From: DATAYF01 sp036272735 | GTDB taxonomy: Bacteria > Chloroflexota > Ktedonobacteria > Ktedonobacterales > Ktedonobacteraceae | Direction of reading: 5' to 3' | DNA length: 6,347 nt | NCBI GenBank assembly: GCA_036272735.1 | Contig: DATAYF010000417.1 | Span: 1 to 6,347 of the forward strand | In this document: one piece after another, positions 1 through 6,347 of the stretch | Layout: each line of letters starts with the position of its first letter | Numbering within the stretch: the first letter of the stretch is position 1 | The notes under the pieces: generated by a model | Told to the model about the DNA's origin: nothing | The model's input: the letters and a program-made list of their open reading frames with translations, nothing else | Databases searched by the model: none | Made by a program: the position numbers and the translations under genes

Positions 1-17
1 AGCTGTTTGTGTCACTG

Positions 18-37
18 CCCACGGGATGCGCAACGAG
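18..37 (+). repeat. Left terminal inverted repeat
   Basis: This 20-base stretch, starting cccacggg and ending caacgag, is the exact reverse complement of 2900-2919. The match stops at both edges: base 17 and base 38 do not pair with their counterparts. Only 17 bases of flank are visible to the left, so the insertion site cannot be examined far. Confidence 0.75.
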
Positions 38-65
38 ATAAACTCAAGCAGACGAAGAACCCTGG

Positions 66-92
66 CAAGCCCGTGTGAGGACACGGCTCTTG
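66..92. promoter_or_regulatory. Hairpin upstream of the acetyltransferase promoter
   Basis: CCGTGT (71-76) and ACACGG (81-86) form a perfect 6-bp stem with a GAGG loop. It is extended by CAAG (66-69) pairing with CTTG (89-92) across a small internal loop. The outer arm overlaps the proposed -35 hexamer at 90-95, so the palindrome could be an operator, a subterminal transposase site, or a barrier to incoming transcription. No T-run follows, so it is not a standard terminator. Confidence 0.35.
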
Positions 93-119
93 TGGCATTC
101 CTGGGCTTTCGGCTACAAT
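90..119 (+). promoter_or_regulatory. Putative sigma70-type promoter of the acetyltransferase gene
   Basis: TTGTGG (90-95) and TACAAT (114-119) are separated by 18 bases. The -10 hexamer has five of six consensus bases and the -35 has TTG plus non-consensus bases. Transcription would begin near 126, ahead of the AGGAAGG ribosome site (144-150) and the ATG at 165. Its position supports 165 rather than an upstream GTG at 75 as the real start. Confidence 0.5.
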
Positions 120-164
120 AGCAGAAGAAATGTTCTCAAAACCAGGAAGGAACACCGCGAAACG

Positions 165-707
165 ATGCATGATTTACCCATACCCTCTATCGAACGCGTT
201 TCTCCCGAAGAGGAACTAGCCGTTCTCCCTCACCTGATCCATCTGTTGCAGGATACCGTCGCCAGTGGAGCCTCGGTTGGCTTTCTGCCGCCTTTGAGCA
301 CAGAGGATGCGCAGCAGTATTGGCGCACGGTCTTTGAGGAAGTGCGGAAGTACGCCTGCGTGCTACTCGTGGCGCGCGAGGTGGGTCAGATCGTCGGCTC
401 GGTCCAGTTGGCTCTGGCCACGAAACCGAATGCGCGACACCGGGCCGAAGTGCAGAAACTCTTTGTGCTCTCTAGTCAACGCCGGCGAGGGGTTGGGCGA
501 GCGCTCATGCAAGCCGTTGAACAAGCTGCCCGTGACGGGCAGCGAACGTTGCTCGTGCTCGATACCCGCCAGGGGGATAGCGCCGAGCAGCTCTATCGCA
601 CGTTGGGGTACTGCGAAGTGGGCGTCATTCCTGGGTATGCCCACAGTGTGGCAGGGACGCTTGACAGCACAGTCATCTTTTACAAAACGTTCCCATTTGC
701 GGAGTGA
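165..707 (+). CDS. GNAT family N-acetyltransferase
   Basis: A 180-residue protein with the layout of a single-domain GNAT enzyme, a cytoplasmic family that transfers acetyl from acetyl-CoA to an amine. Acetyl-CoA binding motif A is clear: a beta strand ending VQKLFVL (97-102), then QRRRGVGRALM (105-115), with the Q/R-x-x-G-x-G/A signature at RRGVG. Motif B follows as LDTRQGDSAEQLYRTLGY (132-149), then GVIPGYA (153-159) and a C-terminal strand TVIFYK. The overall pattern resembles the GNAT group that includes tabtoxin-resistance acetyltransferase, but the substrate cannot be read from sequence. The ATG at 165 is preferred because AGGAAGG lies 14 bases upstream and a promoter occupies 90-119; a GTG at 75 in the same frame would add 30 atypical residues. 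The gene lies inside the inverted repeats, convergent with the transposase and 93 bases from its stop, so it is probably a passenger gene. Confidence 0.88.
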   Translation: MHDLPIPSIERVSPEEELAVLPHLIHLLQDTVASGASVGFLPPLSTEDAQQYWRTVFEEVRKYACVLLVAREVGQIVGSVQLALATKPNARHRAEVQKLFVLSSQRRRGVGRALMQAVEQAARDGQRTLLVLDTRQGDSAEQLYRTLGYCEVGVIPGYAHSVAGTLDSTVIFYKTFPFAE

Positions 708-800
708 AGCACACAGGGAATACCATTGATATTCGTCGATAGAGAAGGGGCGGCCAGGTGAGACGGCATTGAGGAAAGAAACAAAGCCCGTGGCAATCGG

Positions 801-1589
801 TTAGGCCGTGGCGAGCAGATCAAAACCGAAGGAATGGGCAAAGGTGGCTGGGAGACCATGGAGTGTGACAATCAGCGGGGGAGCATCAGACGGACGTGCA
901 TTGCGTGCCAGCCGTTGATCCCAGGAAAGACGCCAGTGTGCGCGTTGGTCTCGGGTGAGGACTTCCTCAGTGGGTGTGGTGACTGGCACTTGCGCAGGCG
1001 TGGCAGCACTGGTCAACCCAACCGTTTCGCTACGTAGCACCTTCAGCCATTCCCGCCGTATGCGACAACGTGGCCAGTCTTTCCACAGCACTGGAGACAG
1101 CGGGAGCTGAGGAGGTGTGGGATTGTGTGGGGGAGAAGCATCCGAGAGGGCGGAAGTGAGTGGCCAAAACATCGCACTAACCCGCCGAGGCTTGACGCTA
1201 GAGTCGCTTTCTTGACACTGAGAACGCAAAAGACAAGAGCGGCAATGGCCAATGCGAGCAGCATACAAGACACGAAGGGAACCATCGCGCTCGAGACGCC
1301 GGACCTTCGGATACAGGGGGCGATCGGCGGGGCAGCGTAGTGTTCCATCGGGTTGCAGGGTAAACGCGGAGCCGGGAAAGCCTCTCGTAAACGAAGGCCG
1401 TGCGAATTTCGGAGGTCCATACGTCACCACAGACGTTGGCTTCCCGATGGCGGCAGACTCGCACGCCTGAGCAGGCATGGCGGTCAGGGCCTCGGCAAAT
1501 TCGGTGGTGCGCAGTTCGGATGAGGAGAGCGTCTGCCCCAATTCCAGGCGCAGGTTCCAAATCCACTGCGCGAGAATCTGGCTAAACCG
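801..1589 (-). pseudogene. C-terminal part of the DDE transposase, out of frame with the catalytic part
   Basis: Reading resumes at 1589 as RFSQILAQWIWNLRLELG, a natural continuation of ...SHTPCGK from the other frame, and runs 262 codons to a stop at 801-803. It has no start codon of its own at the junction. The segment contains a cysteine cluster C-x29-C-x2-C-x5-C (bases 1215-1334, ending HCRSCLLRSQC), of the kind seen C-terminal to the catalytic core in IS1182-like transposases and probably metal-binding. A proline-rich stretch (SPPHNPTPPQLPLSP) follows, then a basic segment and a terminal block VTLHGLPATFAHSFGFDLL. Joined to the upstream frame, the product would be about 660 residues. The long open frame and intact motifs suggest the disruption is recent, or bypassed by frameshifting. 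Confidence 0.72.
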
Positions 1590-1597
1590 CCTTTCCG
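1582..1597 (-). other. +1 frameshift junction within the transposase gene
   Basis: On the coding strand the sequence reads TGC GGA AAG GCG GTT TAG CC, stopping after C-G-K-A-V. Removing one base around AAGGCGG gives C-G-K-R-F-S-Q-I-L, restoring the long downstream frame. The simplest cause is a single inserted G. The site also has a purine-rich, Shine-Dalgarno-like AAGG just before GTT TAG C, loosely like the release-factor-2 recoding site, but GTT is a poorer slip codon than CTT, so programmed recoding is the weaker explanation. Confidence 0.65.
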
Positions 1598-2784
1598 CAC
1601 GGGGTATGAGAGTACCACCGATCTGCGTTCTGCTCGACATCCTCATCCGCGAGCACCGTTTCAAACGAGCCGCGATGCAAGTAGAGGTCGAGCACATCCG
1701 AGGCGGTAAACGCCGGGGAGGGAAGGGTACTGACAAACAGTTCGTAGACGGTGCCGTCTCGCTCGACACCGACTTTGAGGGGAGAAAAGGGAACAGCGTG
1801 GGCGGCCACCACCAGACGGACCTCGGGTCCAACTGGCGTCAAGGGAACGGCCAGGCAGTCGTAAAGGGCACGCGTCATGCCACTTTCCGGATGGGTGCTC
1901 ACACGATCCGGGGAACGCGCAAGCGCCTGCTGGACGACCTCCAGATCCAGGAGGCGGTAGTCACGACTGCGGGCAATCATCCCAAGGCCAGCAGTCAGGA
2001 CATCGATGAGCGGAGCGGCGTCGCCGTAGAGGCCGTCGAGACGCAGCAGCACCGAAGTAAGGGGAAGCGTAAGCTGTGTCGCATAGCGGGTGATCACCTG
2101 GAGAACCCGCAACAGTTCTCCTCGGTAATCCCCATTGCCTGGTCCCCCAAACGTACCGAGAAACTGGCGCGTATGCGCTTGGAGAATGACCGTACGGGTG
2201 CGCACAACCTCCCCACGTTTGCGCCCCTGATAGCCTGGCGCGCAGACCTGATCAAAACGGCGATGAGGGGCGGGCAATGACTCCAGTTGTGGAAGCGCAC
2301 GTTGACGGGCGGCTTGTCGGGTTCCGTCCACATCCATCACCATCCACTGCTCTTCCGTTCGGTCGAACAAGCCACCAAGGGACGCAAACGGTTTGCGGGC
2401 GAGCAGATCCTCTTGAAAGAGCGTGCGCAAAGCTTCTACGGGAGTCTGGTCAAGAGCTGCAGGAAAGCGAGAAAGGGTCGAACGATCAGGCAAACGACTG
2501 CGCCCAAAGAGAGCCATAAAAGTCTCGGCGAACGGCACGAGCCGCTCGTAAAAGGCTTTCAGGGTAGGTTCCCCACTGAGTGCATAGCTGATGAGCACCA
2601 CGACAAAATCGATGGTGTCATATGTTCCAAAGCGCGCGCGGGCAAACCGGACGTGCTCCTGGATGGCTTTGAGTAGACCCAGATGACCCAGGACTTGAGC
2701 GAAGGCAGCCACTTCTCCCAACCAGGACGGAGTTGAGGGTCTGGATGTGGGGGTAATCTGAATGGTTACGGCGGATTGCGTCAT
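1582..2784 (-). CDS. DDE transposase, N-terminal and catalytic part (frameshifted gene)
   Basis: This 400-residue frame encodes the front of an IS4/IS1182-like DDE transposase, the enzyme that cuts and joins the element ends. The N-terminal ~120 residues (YDTIDFVVVLISYALSGEPT, LPDRSTLSRF) look like the usual DNA-binding or accessory region. Probable catalytic residues are D151 in MVMDVDGT, D250 in LLRLDGLYGD and E375 in LHRGSFETVLADED, so the whole triad lies here. The frame ends at a TAG (1582-1584) just after SHTPCGKAV, where a +1 shift separates it from 262 further codons. Start: the ATG at 2784 is preceded by AAGGAGG with 13 bases of spacing, slightly long. That ribosome site is in one arm of a hairpin (2792-2850). 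The gene begins 116 bases from the right inverted repeat, typical of a transposase reading inward from its end. The exact IS family is uncertain. Confidence 0.8.
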   Translation of the reverse strand: MTQSAVTIQITPTSRPSTPSWLGEVAAFAQVLGHLGLLKAIQEHVRFARARFGTYDTIDFVVVLISYALSGEPTLKAFYERLVPFAETFMALFGRSRLPDRSTLSRFPAALDQTPVEALRTLFQEDLLARKPFASLGGLFDRTEEQWMVMDVDGTRQAARQRALPQLESLPAPHRRFDQVCAPGYQGRKRGEVVRTRTVILQAHTRQFLGTFGGPGNGDYRGELLRVLQVITRYATQLTLPLTSVLLRLDGLYGDAAPLIDVLTAGLGMIARSRDYRLLDLEVVQQALARSPDRVSTHPESGMTRALYDCLAVPLTPVGPEVRLVVAAHAVPFSPLKVGVERDGTVYELFVSTLPSPAFTASDVLDLYLHRGSFETVLADEDVEQNADRWYSHTPCGKAV

Positions 2785-2791
2785 ACTGGTG

Positions 2792-2850
2792 ATGTGTCCT
2801 CCTTGTCTGGAAGTCTTTCAATCGACATTTCTCATTCAAAGGAGGCACAT
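2792..2850 (-). promoter_or_regulatory. Hairpin that can hide the transposase ribosome-binding site
   Basis: Plus-strand bases 2792-2804 (ATGTG, bulged T at 2797, CCTCCTT) pair with 2839-2850 (AAGGAGG, CACAT), making a 12-bp stem with one bulge and a 34-base loop. In the transposase mRNA the 3' arm is the Shine-Dalgarno AAGGAGG itself. Transcripts entering from outside the element would include both arms and have the site masked. A transcript starting within the loop would not. This is a known strategy in elements such as IS10, IS50 and IS200; its use here is inference. No clear promoter was identified. Confidence 0.6.
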
Positions 2851-2899
2851 TCTCTGGTCCCTTCGCCAGTTTCCCTCACTTATTGTTCAGTTATGCAAC

Positions 2900-2919
2900 C
2901 TCGTTGCGCATCCCGTGGG
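2900..2919 (-). repeat. Right terminal inverted repeat
   Basis: This is the exact reverse complement of 18-37. Bases 2895-2907 also contain a small hairpin, GCAAC-CTC-GTTGC, overlapping the inner end of the repeat; the left end lacks the second arm. The outer edge at 2919 touches the terminator stem starting at 2920. Confidence 0.75.
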
Positions 2920-2954
2920 AAAAGCCCTTCCAAGAACAACCAGGAAGGGCTTTT
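2920..2954. terminator. Bidirectional intrinsic terminator
   Basis: AAAAGCCCTTCC (2920-2931) and GGAAGGGCTTTT (2943-2954) form a perfect 12-bp stem around an 11-base loop. A GC-rich core bordered by A-run and T-run works on both strands, giving a terminal U-tract either way. It would stop transcripts coming from the element toward the kinase and, in the other direction, transcripts heading into the transposase. Confidence 0.85.
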
Positions 2955-3291
2955 GGGGCGACTTGCGTAGACGTGCGTAGAAATGTCTATGCCTCTTCTT
3001 CAGAAGCCTCCTCCTGAGAGTTGGAAGGAAAGTTCCCTTTGGAAAGAGGCCCTACTCTCCAGTGCTTCCTGGTGAATTCACTCAAGGGTGGTCAGATGTT
3101 GAACGGAAGGACGGGAAATGGATGTGAATCATGGGAATCGGCGTTCGTCATCCTGGCCATGCCGCTCCCCCTGTCCAGCTTGCTTATTCCGCACAGATAT
3201 CACATCATTTCAATAGACTTGCTTTCGGTTTGAGCAGGAATGCGTCTTCGTTCTCAGGGATGGGGTACATGAAAGGGATAGGTATCACCGT
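2955..3291. other. Leader region upstream of the kinase, no gene supported
   Basis: These 337 bases separate the terminator from the kinase start. Open frames here (for example 3021-3233 on the + strand) lack a good ribosome site and recognisable protein features. An 8-base repeat TGCGTAGA occurs twice at a 10-base period (2964-2971, 2974-2981). The kinase promoter must lie here or be absent; no strong -35/-10 pair was found. Confidence 0.6.
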
Positions 3292-6200
3292 ATGTCTAAT
3301 GACAAGCAGACCAGACGTGTCACTCCTGGGTCGCGTAAGACGCTCCTCCACATGCTTGAGACGCTTCCTGATGCTGTATTTGTCGTCGATGGCACGGAGA
3401 CCATTGTGTATGCCAATGCGAGTGCCCAGACGCTCACCGGAACCACGCGAGAGGTGGTCTGTGGCACGTCCTTGTGGAGCGGCGCGCCCCACCTGGTCAG
3501 CCCGTCGCTCTACCAGGCCGTCCAGAAAGCCAAACAGACCCGAGAACCAACCGAAGTGACGTATGTTTCTCCCCCCGCCACCACCATCTGGCTGCACGTC
3601 TCTCTCTCGCCGACAGACGAAGGCCTTGCGATCTTTTTCCATGAACATCGGGAACCACGGCCCCCCCAGGATGCCATGAGCCGGAACGAACCGATGTATC
3701 GGGATCTCCTGGAAAGCTTCGCTGATGGCATCACGATCGTGACCCCCGACGGGCTGGTCCTGGATATCAATCAGCGTCCCCTGGCAGATGCACACATCCG
3801 GCGGGAGGAGGCGATTGGCAAACCGCTCACCGACCTCCCTGCATGGTCCTCTGACCCGGCTGTCCAACTGCAGTTGCGCGCAGCCATTGCGCGAGCAAGC
3901 CAGGGAGAAACCGTGCGCTTTGAGGCCAGAATCCATCCCCGAACCGACCTGTCTCTGGACATTTTGATGACTATTACCTCCCATCGTGATGCCAGCCAGC
4001 AGGTCGAGTATCTCATCTGTGCAGGCCGGGATATCACCGAACGCAAGCACGCCGAAGACGAACTGCGTACGCTGGTCGATGCCATCCCCCACTTTATTTG
4101 GATCTTCCGCCCTGACGGCTCTGCCGAATACCATAATCAACAGTTGTGTGACTATACCAACATGACCCCTGAACAATTACAAGGGAGTAGGTGGCCCCAG
4201 TGTCTGCATCCTGATGACCGACGCCGCGTCTTCGATGCGTGGCAGACGGCTGTTCGCACCAAAACTCTCTATGAAGTGGAGCTTCGCATCCAGCATGGCA
4301 GCACCGGAGACTATCGCTGGTTCATAGCCCGCGGCATGCCGGTACGTGATGACACAGGTCAGATCATCAAGTGGTTTGGCACTTGCACCGATATCGACGA
4401 GCAGAAACGGGCCGAGCAGCGGCTCAAAGAAAGCGAGCAGAACTTACGCGTGTTGGCCGAAACGGTGCCGCAGCTCGTGTGGACCACGCAGCCAGATGGA
4501 TCGGTGGCGTATTGGAATCAACGGTGGTACGACTATATCGGTTCCTCCCCCAAACAGTCATTGGGCCATGAATGGAGTCAGTTCTTACATCCTGACGACT
4601 ATCAGCAGAGTCTGATGGTCTGGCATCAAGCACTCGCAACAGGTGAACCCTATGAGATCGAATATCGTCTCAAGGAGGGCCAAACGGGAGCGTATCGCTG
4701 GTTCTTGGCCCGCGGCATGCCGGTGCATGATGAAGCAGGCCAGATTGTCAAGTGGTTTGGCACCTGCACCGATATTGAGGACAAAAAGCAGGCCGAAGAA
4801 GAACTGCGGACGCTCGTCGATGCCATCCCCCATTTTGTCTGGATCATGGGCCCCGATGGCTCGTGTGACTACTGTAACCAACAGTGGTGTGACTATACCA
4901 ACATGGCCCCCGAACAATTACAAGGAGACGGGTGGATCGCGTGTCTGCATCCTGATGACCGACAACGCACTCTGGATGCGTGGCAGACCGCCGTTCGCAC
5001 ACGGACGCTCTATGAAGTGGAGTATCGCATGCAGCATGGGAGAACCGGAGACTATCGCTGGTTCTTAGCCCGCGGCATGCCACGCAAAGATAACCAGGGG
5101 ACGATCCTGCAATGGTTTGGCACCTGTACCGACATCAATGACCGCAAACGAGCCGAGCAGCAGCTCAAAGAAAGCGAGGAGAACTGGCGCGTGCTGGCTG
5201 AAACGGTGCCACAACTGGTGTGGACTATTCAACCAGATGGCCGTCCCGATTACTTGAACCAGCGCTGGTGTGACTACATCGGGCTCACGCTTGAACACAT
5301 GCAAAGCGACCGATGGGCTCATCTCCAGTTCATCCATCCCGATGATCGCGAAGACTCCCGAGCGCTCTGGCAGCATGCCCTGGACACAGGAGAATTGTTT
5401 GAGCACGAAGAGCGTCTCAGAAAGAGCCAGACCGGGGAGTATCGCTGGTTCTTAACGCGCGGGGCACCGGTACGTGATGAAACCAGTCAGATCGTGAAGT
5501 GGTTTGAGACTGCCACCGACATCGACGAGCAGAAGCGGACGGAGGAAGCTTTGCGCCAGAGTCAGGAGCGCATCCGCGCCCTCATCGACTCCAATATTAT
5601 CGGGATTGTTTCTGTCGAGGGGGAGGAGGAAGTGCTGGTGGAAGCCAATGAGGCGTTTCTTCACATGACCGGCTATACCCAGGAGGATGTGCGCAGCAAA
5701 ACGCTGAACCGGGTGAAGATCACTCCCCCGGAACAGGCGCATCTCTTTGAGCGCGCGCGCCAGGAGGTAACCGCACGCGGGCAGCACACGCCCTTTGAAA
5801 CCGAGGTGGTGTGTAAAGACAGCAGTCGCCTGCCAGTGTTGGTGGGAAGCGTCACCTTCCAGCAACGTCCGCGCCAGACCATCAGCTTTGCGCTGGATAA
5901 TTCGGCACGCAAGGAACTGGAGCAACGCAAGGATGCCTTTATTAGCATGGCCAGCCATGAACTCAAGACTCCACTCACGGCCTTAAAACTCCAGACCTCC
6001 CTACTGCAGCGGCAACTGGCAAAGCAAGGCATCCCGGCTTCGGCTCCGGCTCTTTCCAGTATGGAGGGCCAGATCAACAAAGTCACCCGGTTGGTGGACG
6101 AGTTATTGGATGTCTCCAAGATCCAGGTAGGCAAACTGGAGTACCTTCAGGAGACAGTCGGTCTGGATACGTTGCTCCAGGAGATCACCGAGACCATGCA

Positions 6201-6347
6201 ACAAAACAGTCCGAGCCATCGCATCGTGGTGCGTGGCACCGTGAGAACCAGCCTGATCGGGGATCGCGATCGGCTCGGACAGGTCTTCATCAACCTGATC
6301 AGCAATGCCATCAAGTATTCTCCAGACGCCAAGACGGTTGAGATGGA
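3292..6347 (+). CDS. Multi-PAS sensor histidine kinase (3' end beyond window)
   Basis: An uninterrupted frame of 1018 codons with no stop before the window ends. It autophosphorylates on a histidine and passes the phosphate to a response regulator. No signal peptide or membrane segment is seen, so it is probably cytoplasmic. Approximate domains: PAS1 20-125 (divergent), PAS2 129-250, PAS3 261-375, PAS4 384-500, PAS5 508-625, PAS6 631-745 and PAS7 761-880. PAS3-6 each end in a PAC-like YRWF...WF-x-T/A-x-TDI motif. HisKA follows at ~882-947, with the H box KDAFISMASHELKTPL and phospho-acceptor His889. The ATPase N box NLISNAIKY (1001-1009) holds the Mg-binding Asn1005. The G boxes, and any receiver domain, lie outside. 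The ATG at 3292 has GATAGG nine bases upstream (AAAGGG further out); the frame opens only at 3217 with no better start. PAS3-4 and PAS5-6 are a tandem duplication. Ligands and partner regulator are unknown. Confidence 0.92.
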   Translation, partial: MSNDKQTRRVTPGSRKTLLHMLETLPDAVFVVDGTETIVYANASAQTLTGTTREVVCGTSLWSGAPHLVSPSLYQAVQKAKQTREPTEVTYVSPPATTIWLHVSLSPTDEGLAIFFHEHREPRPPQDAMSRNEPMYRDLLESFADGITIVTPDGLVLDINQRPLADAHIRREEAIGKPLTDLPAWSSDPAVQLQLRAAIARASQGETVRFEARIHPRTDLSLDILMTITSHRDASQQVEYLICAGRDITERKHAEDELRTLVDAIPHFIWIFRPDGSAEYHNQQLCDYTNMTPEQLQGSRWPQCLHPDDRRRVFDAWQTAVRTKTLYEVELRIQHGSTGDYRWFIARGMPVRDDTGQIIKWFGTCTDIDEQKRAEQRLKESEQNLRVLAETVPQLVWTTQPDGSVAYWNQRWYDYIGSSPKQSLGHEWSQFLHPDDYQQSLMVWHQALATGEPYEIEYRLKEGQTGAYRWFLARGMPVHDEAGQIVKWFGTCTDIEDKKQAEEELRTLVDAIPHFVWIMGPDGSCDYCNQQWCDYTNMAPEQLQGDGWIACLHPDDRQRTLDAWQTAVRTRTLYEVEYRMQHGRTGDYRWFLARGMPRKDNQGTILQWFGTCTDINDRKRAEQQLKESEENWRVLAETVPQLVWTIQPDGRPDYLNQRWCDYIGLTLEHMQSDRWAHLQFIHPDDREDSRALWQHALDTGELFEHEERLRKSQTGEYRWFLTRGAPVRDETSQIVKWFETATDIDEQKRTEEALRQSQERIRALIDSNIIGIVSVEGEEEVLVEANEAFLHMTGYTQEDVRSKTLNRVKITPPEQAHLFERARQEVTARGQHTPFETEVVCKDSSRLPVLVGSVTFQQRPRQTISFALDNSARKELEQRKDAFISMASHELKTPLTALKLQTSLLQRQLAKQGIPASAPALSSMEGQINKVTRLVDELLDVSKIQVGKLEYLQETVGLDTLLQEITETMQQNSPSHRIVVRGTVRTSLIGDRDRLGQVFINLISNAIKYSPDAKTVEM
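4072..5554 (+). repeat. Tandem duplication of a two-PAS unit inside the kinase gene (period 741 bases)
   Basis: Unit 1 (4072-4812, PAS3-PAS4) and unit 2 (4813-~5554, PAS5-PAS6) match in order. LVDAIPHF starts at 4072 and 4813, and RVLAETVPQLVW starts just after 4441 and 5182, both offset by exactly 741 bases. A 23-base identical stretch at 4200-4222 recurs at 4941-4963 with the same offset. Near the end of PAS6 the offset grows to 747, a two-codon insertion before its HPDD motif. All four PAS also share the older 12-base word tatcgctggttc (4312, 4693, 5053, 5440), showing an earlier single-domain duplication. Confidence 0.85.

Larger units (their letters stand above)
18..2919. mobile_element. 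Putative insertion element bounded by 20-bp inverted repeats, carrying a GNAT passenger gene
   Basis: The ends are defined by a perfect 20-bp inverted repeat (18-37 against 2900-2919). Inside are a DDE transposase gene reading leftward from the right end and an acetyltransferase gene reading rightward from the left end. The distance from the transposase stop to the left repeat (about 760 bases) is almost fully used by the acetyltransferase, which argues for a passenger gene. No direct repeat (target duplication) flanks the two ends: the bases outside are ...cactg on the left and aaaag... on the right. The element may therefore be old, rearranged, or of a type that does not duplicate its target. 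An alternative is that the left repeat belongs to a second, largely lost copy. The frameshifted transposase suggests the copy is no longer autonomous unless the shift is recoded. Confidence 0.6.

Noticed and set aside
75..164. GTG start at 75, extending the acetyltransferase by 30 residues
   Set aside because: No ribosome site precedes it, the extra residues do not resemble a GNAT N-terminus, and a good promoter lies within the stretch.
1477..2280. 267-codon open frame on the + strand
   Set aside because: It is antisense to the catalytic part of the transposase, whose motifs are clear, and it encodes a composition-biased sequence with no recognisable domain.
1..2960. Target-site duplication flanking the inverted repeats
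   Set aside because: The bases left of 18 and right of 2919 share no direct repeat at any sensible offset.
2964..2981. TGCGTAGA repeated at a 10-base period
   Set aside because: Only two short copies, too few to call a regulatory iteron or tandem array.
3180..3208. Possible kinase promoter TTGCTT-17-CATCAT
   Set aside because: Only three of six and four of six consensus bases match, a level expected by chance in a leader this long.
3021..3233. 70-codon + strand frame in the kinase leader
   Set aside because: There is no convincing ribosome site, no domain and no partner; a random frame is enough to explain it.
3205..4176. 323-codon open frame on the - strand
   Set aside because: It mirrors the kinase gene, whose PAS motifs on the + strand are unambiguous. 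The similar - strand frames at 4585-4917, 5065-5406 and 5452-5958 are the same effect repeated by the PAS duplication.

Overview
The window (6347 bases, moderately GC-rich, no RNA genes or CRISPR seen) holds three main pieces: a small GNAT acetyltransferase gene, a frameshifted DDE transposase gene facing it, and the first ~1018 codons of a large multi-PAS sensor histidine kinase that runs off the right edge. Kinases with long soluble PAS-PAC arrays, next to a large IS4/IS1182-like transposase with a C-terminal cysteine cluster, suggest a large-genome environmental bacterium. My best guess is Chloroflexota of the Ktedonobacteria type; this is inference from protein style, not proof.

Layout. 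Positions 18-37 and 2900-2919 are a perfect 20-bp inverted repeat. Between them lie the acetyltransferase (165-707, + strand, with its own promoter at 90-119) and the transposase (2784 down to 801, - strand), convergent and 93 bases apart. The simplest reading is one 2.9-kb insertion element carrying a GNAT passenger gene. The transposase is split by a +1 shift near 1588-1597: the upstream frame holds the whole putative DDE triad and stops at 1582, and the C-terminal 262 codons continue in another frame to 801. Its Shine-Dalgarno sequence lies in one arm of a 12-bp bulged hairpin (2792-2850), which could block translation from transcripts entering from outside. A strong symmetric terminator (2920-2954) directly abuts the right repeat. 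No target-site duplication is visible.

After a 337-base leader with no convincing gene (2955-3291), the kinase starts at 3292. It appears cytoplasmic, with about seven PAS domains, then a HisKA domain (phospho-acceptor His889) and the N box of the ATPase domain before the window ends. PAS3-PAS4 and PAS5-PAS6 are a tandem duplication with a 741-base period, giving an A-B-A-B sensor array.

The kinase and the element need not be functionally linked. The element looks inserted beside the terminator upstream of the kinase, and the acetyltransferase probably travels with it.
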